Translations under genes and position numbers: made by a program
DNA from: Bacteroidota bacterium
GTDB taxonomy: Bacteria; Bacteroidota; Bacteroidia; UBA8524
Direction of reading: 5' to 3'
Length of the DNA: 34,578 nucleotides
Assembly: GCA_016124735.1 (NCBI GenBank)
Contig: WGMZ01000021.1
Coordinates: 1-34,578 of the forward strand
The notes under the pieces: model-generated
What the model was told of the DNA's origin: nothing
The model's database searches: none
What the model saw: only the letters and a program-made list of their open reading frames with translations
Part shown: positions 7,373 through 13,372 of the stretch, in pieces
Position numbering within the stretch: position 1 is the stretch's first letter
Layout: the number at the start of each line of letters is the position of its first letter

Positions 7373-7954
7373 CTAATGCACCCGGTCGCCGCGCCACTCA
7401 AGGTTTTTCAAAATATCGGCTTCGCCATCAAGGATTTCATTCCAGCGGGCTTTTACTTCATCTGCCGGGAAATACTTCTTGGCGAGGTCAATGAACATGC
7501 GGTAGTGTCCCGCTTCGGAAACCATAAACTCATGGTAGAATTCGCGCAAATCTTCATCGCTACAATGGAGCGAAAGCAAACGGAAGCGCTCGCAACTGCG
7601 GGCTTCTATCATGGCACAGATGAGCAAATCATCCAACAAAGCTTCTTCTTTGTGGAGTCCTTTTCTTTTGAGTTTTAAGAGGAGATTGACATACTGGTCT
7701 TTGCGTTGTTTGCCCAGATTCAATCCGCGCTTTTTCAGCTCCTTTAAAACTTTACGAAAATGCCCCCATTCTTCTGCAACCAAGGGAGTCATTTCCTCGA
7801 CGAGGTCTTGTTTTTCCGAATGGTGGATGATCAGCGAAATACCACTGGTAGCCGCTTTCTGTTCACAGAATGCGTGGTCGGTAAGAATTTCTTCCAGTGA
7901 TTTTTCCGCAATATTGACCCAGCGGGGGTCGGTGGCCAGTTTCAATCCAAGCAT
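7373..7954 (-). CDS. miaE: tRNA-(ms[2]io[6]A)-hydroxylase MiaE
   Basis: This 193-residue protein is the usual size for MiaE, a ferritin-like non-haem diiron monooxygenase that hydroxylates the isopentenyl group of the modified A37 in tRNAs reading U-starting codons. Iron-ligand motifs are present: the glutamate in DHAFCEQKA (E31), EEWGH (E62 and H65), EARSCERF (about 117-124) and SEAGHYRMF (E147 and H150). It follows apt by 24 bases on the same strand and is probably co-transcribed. The window has no miaA or miaB. RimO, a relative of MiaB, is present at 25691. Confidence 0.92.
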   Translation of the reverse strand: MLGLKLATDPRWVNIAEKSLEEILTDHAFCEQKAATSGISLIIHHSEKQDLVEEMTPLVAEEWGHFRKVLKELKKRGLNLGKQRKDQYVNLLLKLKRKGLHKEEALLDDLLICAMIEARSCERFRLLSLHCSDEDLREFYHEFMVSEAGHYRMFIDLAKKYFPADEVKARWNEILDGEADILKNLEWRGDRVH

Positions 7955-7978
7955 GACGCAAAGATAAGCAGCGGCCCC

Positions 7979-8518
7979 TTAATAGGTTGCCAGACCGGTA
8001 ATTTTAGCCTCAGGAAAATGCTTCTTCAAAACTTCTTTTCCGTTCAAAAAGCTCAAATCAACTAAAAAGGAAAACCCTACAACCTGAGCACCAACCTTTT
8101 TGCAAAGATGGGCCGCTGCTTCTGCGGTTCCCCCTGTAGCCAAAAGATCGTCGTGGACCACAACACGGGCACCTGCTTCTAAGGCGTCTTCATGCATTTC
8201 AATCGTGGCTTCGCCGTATTCGAGGGCATAACTTATTTGCGCAGTTTTGGCCGGTAGTTTCCCAGCCTTACGCACCAAAACAAAAGGTTTTCGCATTCGG
8301 GTAGCCAAAGCAAGGCCAAATAAAAATCCTCTGCTTTCTATTCCAACAATTGCATCTACTTCGTTAGGTTCAAAATGAGAGGAAAATTCTTCCAGAATTC
8401 GGGTACAGAGTTCAGGGTTTTTGAAAACGGGGGTAATGTCTTTGAAGTTAATTCCCGGTTTTGGGAAATCAGGTATATTCCTGATGGCGGATTTAATATC
8501 GTTTTCCAACTGCTGCAT
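7979..8518 (-). CDS. apt: Adenine phosphoribosyltransferase
   Basis: This 179-residue purine-salvage enzyme makes AMP from adenine and PRPP in the cytoplasm. The PRPP-binding motif VVVHDDLLATGGTA is at 119-132. The family signatures PDFPKPGINFKDITP (16-30) and IVGIESRGFLFG (57-68) are intact, and the length is standard. A TAGATTTG element (minus strand, 8530-8523) ends 4 bases before the ATG; that is the correct spacing for a leaderless transcript, although no clear -33 element is visible. It is the first gene of a probable apt-miaE operon. Confidence 0.96.
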   Translation of the reverse strand: MQQLENDIKSAIRNIPDFPKPGINFKDITPVFKNPELCTRILEEFSSHFEPNEVDAIVGIESRGFLFGLALATRMRKPFVLVRKAGKLPAKTAQISYALEYGEATIEMHEDALEAGARVVVHDDLLATGGTAEAAAHLCKKVGAQVVGFSFLVDLSFLNGKEVLKKHFPEAKITGLATY

Positions 8519-8599
8519 CCAACAAATCTAGCAAACTCTTTGAATCCCCTTATTTGAAGTATAAATTCGTACATACTACTGGTTATTTATTTTGATTCT

Positions 8600-9682
8600 A
8601 TGCGGTACACCATCCTTCTTTTTCTGATCGTATCCTTTATCTCTTGCAAAAAAGACAAGCCGAGTACGCCCGAACCAACGCAGGATTACAGCGTAAGCTA
8701 TAAAAAACCCGGAGATGATCTGGCTACCTGCATGACCGATGGGGATGGCGACATGAGTTTTATTCTGATCAAAACCAGCAAAGGCTTTTATCTCGATAAA
8801 ATATGGAAAGATGGAAAGTCTCTCGGACGCTATAGCGTTCCCTTTAATGGGGGAGATTTTGTTCCGGAAGGAATCCTGAATAAGGATTTAAACATTATCG
8901 CCTATGGTTCCCTTGATGGCCAGCCAGCCTGGACCGATTTCCTTTCTCCTCCTCATGTGCTCAAGCAGAAGCAGGGACGTATTTTTGATATGCAAATTGT
9001 GCATGACAGCATCTGGTTTTGTGGTGAAATTGTGAATGGATCCAGCAAAGACATGTTGCTCGGACATATCAACTCCGGGACATTTGAGTTAAGAGATACA
9101 GTCAGTTTTGGAACTTCTGAAAATGATGGAGCCGTCGATTTGTGCCGCGGACCGGATCATAGTCTTTTGATGTTGGCTTATACCTATGGCGGTCCATCTG
9201 GTGATAGAGATATCTTTCTGTACCAATACGATTCAAATGGGAAGCAAATGCGCTTCAGGCAATGGGGTGGAAGTGGATACGACCAGCCTGAAATGCTTTT
9301 GTATGCGTACAATAAGATTTTTGTTTGCGGACATACGACCAGTTTTGGTGACCCGATGCACGATGCCTATATCGCCTGCCTGAAAGAGGATGATTTGAGT
9401 ATGGATTGGGAAAAAGCGGTGAATCTTGATGGACACGAGGGAGCTGATTTCATTGTTGATGCCTTCAATAAGCGGCTGGCATTGGGAAGTTATGCGCAGA
9501 TGAATCCAATCCATGGGGGGTATGGCCTGCTAATGGATACCGATGGCAATGTTATTTGGCAGCAGAAATTCATGGATTTCGAACGATTTTATCAAGTGCG
9601 CACGTTCGATGATCATCTGATGTATTTAGGACAAAAAAAGAACGACGATCTCGATGTCGCCGTTCAGTTACATTTTTACTAG
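8600..9682 (+). CDS. Lipoprotein of unknown function, probable beta-propeller
   Basis: This 360-residue protein has a lipoprotein signal: MRYTILLFLIVSFISC followed by KKDKPSTPEP, with the lipid-bearing cysteine at 16. The mature chain has repeating blades of about 45-55 residues with motifs such as IIAYGSLDGQPAW, IWFCGEIVNGSSKD, LLMLAYTYGGPSGDRDIFLY and IFVCGHTTSFGDPMHDAYIA. This is a pattern seen in Bacteroidota propeller-like proteins that follow a quantity through records, but I cannot name a substrate. There is no enzyme signature. It is a single-gene unit, divergent from apt and convergent with trxB, with a strong hairpin behind it. Confidence 0.8.
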   Translation: MRYTILLFLIVSFISCKKDKPSTPEPTQDYSVSYKKPGDDLATCMTDGDGDMSFILIKTSKGFYLDKIWKDGKSLGRYSVPFNGGDFVPEGILNKDLNIIAYGSLDGQPAWTDFLSPPHVLKQKQGRIFDMQIVHDSIWFCGEIVNGSSKDMLLGHINSGTFELRDTVSFGTSENDGAVDLCRGPDHSLLMLAYTYGGPSGDRDIFLYQYDSNGKQMRFRQWGGSGYDQPEMLLYAYNKIFVCGHTTSFGDPMHDAYIACLKEDDLSMDWEKAVNLDGHEGADFIVDAFNKRLALGSYAQMNPIHGGYGLLMDTDGNVIWQQKFMDFERFYQVRTFDDHLMYLGQKKNDDLDVAVQLHFY

Positions 9683-9710
9683 ACCATATTTGAGATTGAT
9701 GGTAAAAATA

Positions 9711-9736
9711 AGGCGGCGGACAATCGTCCGCCGCCT
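9711..9736. terminator. Bidirectional terminator hairpin between convergent genes
   Basis: AGGCGGCGGAC (9711-9721), a 4-base loop AATC and GTCCGCCGCCT (9726-9736) make a perfect 11-bp GC-rich stem with A/T-rich flanks on both sides. It lies between the lipoprotein gene and trxB, which converge, so it can serve both. Confidence 0.8.
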
Positions 9737-9768
9737 AAATATATTTGATAAGAAAAACAATCAGATTT

Positions 9769-9809
9769 AGTGTCCATCTTCTATGGTCTATCGTCCATGG
9801 TCAATGGAC
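9769..9809. repeat. Degenerate GTCCAT/ATGGTC intergenic repeat with hairpin
   Basis: The stretch repeats GTCCAT and CTATGGTC variants and contains GTCCAT-GGTCA-ATGGAC (9793-9809), a 6-bp stem with a 5-base loop. It is non-coding and of the simple-repeat kind often seen between Bacteroidota genes. Confidence 0.5.
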
Positions 9810-9812
9810 AAT

Positions 9813-10769
9813 TTACGCAGTTACCAGGCCCTGAGCTCCCAGGAAGCGCTCTGCATCCAGCGCAGCCATACAGCCGGTACCGGCTGCTGTAACAGCCTGA
9901 CGGTACACCTTATCCTGCGCATCTCCGCAAGCAAAAACTCCTTCCACATTGGTGCGGGATGAGCCCGGGATGGTTTGGATATAACCTTGTTCGTCGAGAT
10001 TGATATAGTCTTTAAAAATCCAGGTGTTCGGTGTATGGCCGATGGCCACAAAAAAGCCCTGAACCGGCAAGGTTTTGGTCTCGCCGTTTTCGTTGTTCTT
10101 GATGCGGACACCTTCTACCACTGTATCTCCCAGCACTTCATCTGTTTCTGAGTTGAAATGGATTTCAATATTTGGAGTATTCTCGACGCGATGTTGCATG
10201 GCTTTGGATGCTTTGAAATGGTCCTTGCGCACTATCATATGTACTTTCGAGCAAATCTTTGCCAAATACGAAGCTTCTTCGCAAGCGGTGTCTCCGGCAC
10301 CTACAATGGCCACTTCTTTTCCGCGGTAAAAGAATCCATCACAAACAGCGCAGGCAGAAACTCCACCGCCATTTGATTTGAATTTTTCTTCAGAAGGAAG
10401 TCCTAACCATTTGGCAGAAGCCCCGGTGGCAATAATGACAGTTTCTGCAATAATGTCTTTGTTTTCGTCAATTGTTACCCGAAAAGGTCTTTTGGAAAAG
10501 TCTACCGAGGTTGCGAGTCCAAAGCGTATATCAGCTCCCAAACGGGTAGCCTGCTCTTTAAACATATTCATCATCTCAGGACCTTCCACACCATTCGGAA
10601 ATCCCGGATAGTTTTCTACTTCAGTTGTGATGGTTAATTGTCCGCCTGGTTGCAAACCTTCGTACATAACCGGTTTCATATCTGCACGGGCTGCATAGAT
10701 GGCAGCGGTGTATCCGGCAGGACCTGATCCAATAATCAGGCATTCAACATGTTCTTTTTGCTCAGTCAT
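9813..10769 (-). CDS. trxB: Thioredoxin-disulfide reductase
   Basis: This 318-residue flavoprotein passes electrons from NADPH to thioredoxin. The FAD-binding motif GSGPAGYTAAIYAAR is at 14-28. The redox-active CAVC is at 140-143 inside SACAVCDGFF. The NADPH motif is GAGDTACEEASYLA (about 157-170), and the C-terminal FAD contact is GDAQDKVYRQAVTAAGTGC. All are intact and the length is normal. It stands alone, with a terminator hairpin downstream and a long gene-poor stretch upstream that holds a decayed gene. Confidence 0.97.
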   Translation of the reverse strand: MTEQKEHVECLIIGSGPAGYTAAIYAARADMKPVMYEGLQPGGQLTITTEVENYPGFPNGVEGPEMMNMFKEQATRLGADIRFGLATSVDFSKRPFRVTIDENKDIIAETVIIATGASAKWLGLPSEEKFKSNGGGVSACAVCDGFFYRGKEVAIVGAGDTACEEASYLAKICSKVHMIVRKDHFKASKAMQHRVENTPNIEIHFNSETDEVLGDTVVEGVRIKNNENGETKTLPVQGFFVAIGHTPNTWIFKDYINLDEQGYIQTIPGSSRTNVEGVFACGDAQDKVYRQAVTAAGTGCMAALDAERFLGAQGLVTA

Positions 10770-10830
10770 TCTGTTGGTAATCTATATAATCCACGAATTT
10801 GTCGTTTTCAGCGGAGAAATCTGACACATT

Positions 10831-11124
10831 TTATAAACAAAAAGGGAACCACATTGATGGTTCTTCTTTCTTCATGAAGTGAACATATTTCTGTTCACAA
10901 GCGACTTTAATCACATTGTTGCCATCCATATTGACTTCCGGAGCATTGAAAACTTTTCGGCGGATAAAAAAATGCAGGGAAGTGAATTGCACTCCGAAAG
11001 GAATGGGAAAGAGTTCGTCGGGAATAAAAATGAGGTGATACCAGTCATCTTTCCATCAAATCATCTGCAAATTCCGTCCTTGAATTTCACCAGCAGTCGG
11101 CTATTGTATGTATAAAAATTTCAT
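10831..11124 (-). pseudogene. Decayed gene of unknown family (frameshifts plus nonsense codon)
   Basis: On the minus strand a protein-like reading can be followed across three frames. ATG at 11124 starts MKF, a one-base shift in an A/T run gives YTYNSRLLVKFKDG, and a second one-base loss near 11070-11075 leads to NLQMI. A TGA (11057-11055) then stands where TGG is expected, followed by WKDDWYHLIFIPDELFPIPF, GVQFTSLHFFIRRKVFNAPE and VNMDGNNVIKVACEQKYVHF, ending at the TAA at 10833-10831. The long open tail has no start codon at its head. The residue pattern (charged, aromatic, no stops for 73 codons) is protein-like. I do not recognise the family. A plus-strand frame overlaps it at 10879-11115 but looks like a shadow. 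Confidence 0.6.
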
Positions 11125-11465
11125 GCGTATCCGATTTTTTCTTTCTCAATGATCCGCTATGCATTTCTCCGCTATCCCTTACGTGCGGGATATCCGCTCC
11201 TTCAGGCAGCGGGGGCCTCATCTCCGGAAGCCAGGCGCAATAGCCGACCGTTAAGAAAAAACAGAGAGCGGGGAAGCTTATTTTGGCCTTGATTTTTTGG
11301 TTCATTTGGAATTTATGCTGAGTGAAGTCGAAGCATCAAGACAAAATGAACATACAATAAGAAAGATATTGGGTTATCCTTATCGCATCGAATTGGTAAT
11401 AAAGCGTCTATTTATCATACTCAGCAGAAATTAGTGTTCACTTGCGTAATCTAAATAATTGAAAA
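11125..11465. repeat. Non-coding stretch with REP-like hairpins
   Basis: No convincing gene. TATCCC (11173-11178) and GGGATA (11187-11192) enclose an 8-base loop and sit inside a CCGC...TCCGC context with a related partial copy just before (GATCCGCTATGCATTTCTCC). The stretch also contains TGCTGAGTGAAGTCGAAGCA (about 11316-11335), which resembles a dispersed intergenic motif of Bacteroidota. A 72-codon minus-strand frame (11305-11087) starts with a hydrophobic run but is crossed by these hairpins and enters the pseudogene, so I do not call it. Confidence 0.45.
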
Positions 11466-12173
11466 TCATATTCTTTTTTTGTTCTGAACGAATCGAAAGA
11501 GTTGCGCCGGTTTGTGACTGACTCCGGTTTGACGTTCGTCCAGGGGGCGGATATGATCCATTTTTTTCACCGCTTTTCTAAAATTTCTTTTATCCAGAGG
11601 ACGATCAAGAATTGCTTCGTAAAGGCGTTGAAGTTGGCTCAGGGTGAATTTTTTTGGAAGTAAATCGCTCCCAATTCGATCATAAGAGATTTCTTCTCTT
11701 AAACAGGCGAGGGCTTTTTCCAGAATTAAGTTGTGGTCGAAGGCCAATTCAGGTATTTCATTTATGTCGTACCAGCTGGAAGAAGCGGCAAATGAACCAG
11801 CTCCCGGCTGATATTCTTCCATCTTGACCAAACTATAATAGGCGATGGAGATAACGCGGGCATCGGGTTTGGTGCGGTAGGTTTCCAGCCAATCCCGATC
11901 TTTTTCGCTACTGGCACGGTGCGGGTCTCCAAAAGCATAAAACTGACGTAAAAATAGACCCTTGAGACAAGTCAATTCCTCCAAAACACGACCTGCAGCC
12001 TGATCCAGCCCTTCGTCTTCATACACCAAATCTCCTGGCAATGCAAAACGACGCTTGACTTCTTTCCCAGGATGCTTTTGTTCAATAAGCAAGACTTTCA
12101 ATTTGTTTTCATCAAAACCAAAAATGACACAGTCGACTGAGACGTGTGGGTTGATATTGGAAGATGGCTTCAT
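11466..12173 (-). CDS. NrtR-type transcriptional regulator (inactive Nudix sensor plus winged helix)
   Basis: This 235-residue protein has a Nudix domain (about 10-140) and a C-terminal winged helix (about 165-230; KKFTLSQLQRLYEAILDRPL, then KRNFRKAVKKM). The Nudix box begins at G47 but has D53 for Glu, G61-R62 for the Arg-Glu pair and T68 for Gly; only E65-E66 remain. Such loss of catalysis is typical of NrtR regulators, where the Nudix part binds an effector such as ADP-ribose or a sugar, as in the Bacteroides arabinose regulator. It is divergent from a sugar-kinase-like gene and next to GH13 enzymes, so local sugar genes are likely targets. The effector cannot be told from sequence. Confidence 0.87.
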   Translation of the reverse strand: MKPSSNINPHVSVDCVIFGFDENKLKVLLIEQKHPGKEVKRRFALPGDLVYEDEGLDQAAGRVLEELTCLKGLFLRQFYAFGDPHRASSEKDRDWLETYRTKPDARVISIAYYSLVKMEEYQPGAGSFAASSSWYDINEIPELAFDHNLILEKALACLREEISYDRIGSDLLPKKFTLSQLQRLYEAILDRPLDKRNFRKAVKKMDHIRPLDERQTGVSHKPAQLFRFVQNKKRI

Positions 12174-12189
12174 TTGCTTCGTCTTATCG

Positions 12190-12344
12190 GATTTAAATCT
12201 TGGTGAATATATAATTAGTTATTGTATGAAATACACTGTTTTAAGCTGTTTGTTATCAGTTTTTTATGTTTATGTTAATGAAATTACTTCGCTGACATCG
12301 ACGGATTCGTCGGGGAAATTAATAATATTGACTTTAAATCTTTG
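12190..12344. promoter_or_regulatory. Divergent control region with candidate operator palindromes
   Basis: GATTTAAATC (12190-12199) is a perfect palindrome 17 bases before the regulator start. A partial copy, ACTTTAAATC, lies at 12331-12340 just before the kinase ATG. CGACG-GATT-CGTCG (12299-12312) is another inverted repeat. Either could bind the divergent NrtR-type regulator. AATCTTTG (12337-12344) resembles a -7 element with one mismatch and ends 4 bases before the kinase ATG. All assignments are tentative. Confidence 0.35.
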
Positions 12345-12348
12345 AATT

Positions 12349-13209
12349 ATGATTTTACTTGTGGATAGTGGCTCGACAAAAAGTGAATGGCTGCTGGTGA
12401 CTAAAAGCGGGGAATATGTAAACATTTACAATACAATCGGATTTAATCCGGTTTTCCAAAGCTCGGATTTTATAGAAAATGAAATCAAAGAAAATGGTGG
12501 TCTGATGGGTATTGCGGATAGTGTGGATCAGGTGTTCTACTATGGCGCCGGTTGTTCCGGTGAATCATATCAAAAGGTTGTATTCACTGCATTGACCCGT
12601 ATTTTTCGCAAGGCGAAGATCAATGTGGATCACGACATCATGGCTGCTGCTTATGCTTCGTATGAGGGAACACCCTGTATCTGCTGCATTCTGGGTACCG
12701 GATCCAATTCGGCCTATTTCGACGGAAGGGAAGTATATTCTGTAAATGCTGGTTTAGGTTATATCCTTGGAGACGAAGGCAGCGGCAGTTATTTTGGTAA
12801 AAAACTGCTGGCTGCATTTTTATACAAGCAATTGCCCGATGCGGTTCTGTCTGAACTGGAAGCGGAATTTCATCTCGACCGGGCCGGAATAATCAAAATG
12901 GTATATCAAGAACCGCGTGCCAATGTATATCTGGCAAGTTTCACTCGTTTTATTGCCAAACACCGGGATTTGCCTGTATTTGAGCAAATGCTGTACGAAG
13001 GGATGCGTGAGTTTCTGCACATTCACGTGTGTTGTTTTCCGGAGTATAAAGAAGTGAAAACACATTTTGTTGGATCCATTGCATTCTACTTCAGTGATTC
13101 TATTCGCCGCGCTGCAGCGGATCTTGGCATAGAAGTCGGACAAATCATGAAGTCGCCAATCCATCGTATGTTGGATTATCATATTCAATATTTTTTCCAA
13201 AATGCGTGA
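12349..13209 (+). CDS. BadF/BadG/BcrA/BcrD-family ATPase, likely amino-sugar kinase
   Basis: This 286-residue member of the ASKHA fold has the N-terminal phosphate loop VDSGSTKSEWLL (5-16), a middle ILGTGSNS loop (about 114-121) and GYILGDEGSGSYFGKKLL (about 137-154), the signature of N-acetylglucosamine kinase-like proteins in the BadF family. The length matches the compact Bacteroidota form. The likely role is phosphorylation of GlcNAc or another sugar in the cytoplasm, but the substrate is not proven. It is divergent from the NrtR-type regulator. Its stop codon overlaps the ATG of the beta-phosphoglucomutase stub that follows, suggesting a former operon. Confidence 0.85.
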   Translation: MILLVDSGSTKSEWLLVTKSGEYVNIYNTIGFNPVFQSSDFIENEIKENGGLMGIADSVDQVFYYGAGCSGESYQKVVFTALTRIFRKAKINVDHDIMAAAYASYEGTPCICCILGTGSNSAYFDGREVYSVNAGLGYILGDEGSGSYFGKKLLAAFLYKQLPDAVLSELEAEFHLDRAGIIKMVYQEPRANVYLASFTRFIAKHRDLPVFEQMLYEGMREFLHIHVCCFPEYKEVKTHFVGSIAFYFSDSIRRAAADLGIEVGQIMKSPIHRMLDYHIQYFFQNA

Positions 13210-13300
13210 GTTGAATGCCAGTATATTCGGTTTGGACGGCTTGCTGGCGGGAAAAACAGCAGGGGGATTTCGTGATTGGTTACCTGCTACTGTGTGCTAA
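13202..13300 (+). pseudogene. N-terminal stub of beta-phosphoglucomutase (HAD family)
   Basis: A 32-codon frame starts inside the kinase stop (ATG 13202) and reads MRELNASIFGLDGLLAG, then a run ending FRDW at 13284. It aligns without gaps to the start of beta-phosphoglucomutase (typical FDLDGVIVDTAKYHFLAW): DG, a hydrophobic pair, F and W coincide. The first Asp of the DxD nucleophile motif is Gly here (GGT for GAT), and the frame ends at TAA 13298-13300. The rest of the enzyme is gone. In related maltodextrin clusters pgmB stands next to a maltose phosphorylase gene; here a GH13 gene follows at once, so a deletion is likely. Recognition is by short similarity only. Confidence 0.5.
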
Positions 13301-13344
13301 TTTTGAAGAACATTATTCAGTGGAAAGCCTTTCCGGCAACATCT

Positions 13345-13352
13345 TAACTTTG
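13345..13352 (+). promoter_or_regulatory. TAnnTTTG -7 element before the GH13 lipoprotein gene
   Basis: TAACTTTG matches the Bacteroidota -7 consensus and ends 20 bases before the ATG at 13373. I see no matching -33 element 19-21 bases upstream, so this is a partial promoter call. Confidence 0.4.
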
Positions 13353-13372
13353 AAAAAGAGCACAAAAGCTAT

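Noticed and set aside
10879-11115. Plus-strand 78-codon frame
   Set aside because: It is the complement of the better-supported minus-strand pseudogene.
11087-11305. Minus-strand 72-codon frame with a hydrophobic start
   Set aside because: The first 25 residues resemble a signal peptide, but the rest is coded by REP-like hairpins and runs into the pseudogene; no family is recognised.
12055-12345. Plus-strand 96-codon frame between regulator and kinase
   Set aside because: It begins inside the NrtR-type gene on the other strand and runs through the divergent promoter region; composition is not protein-like.
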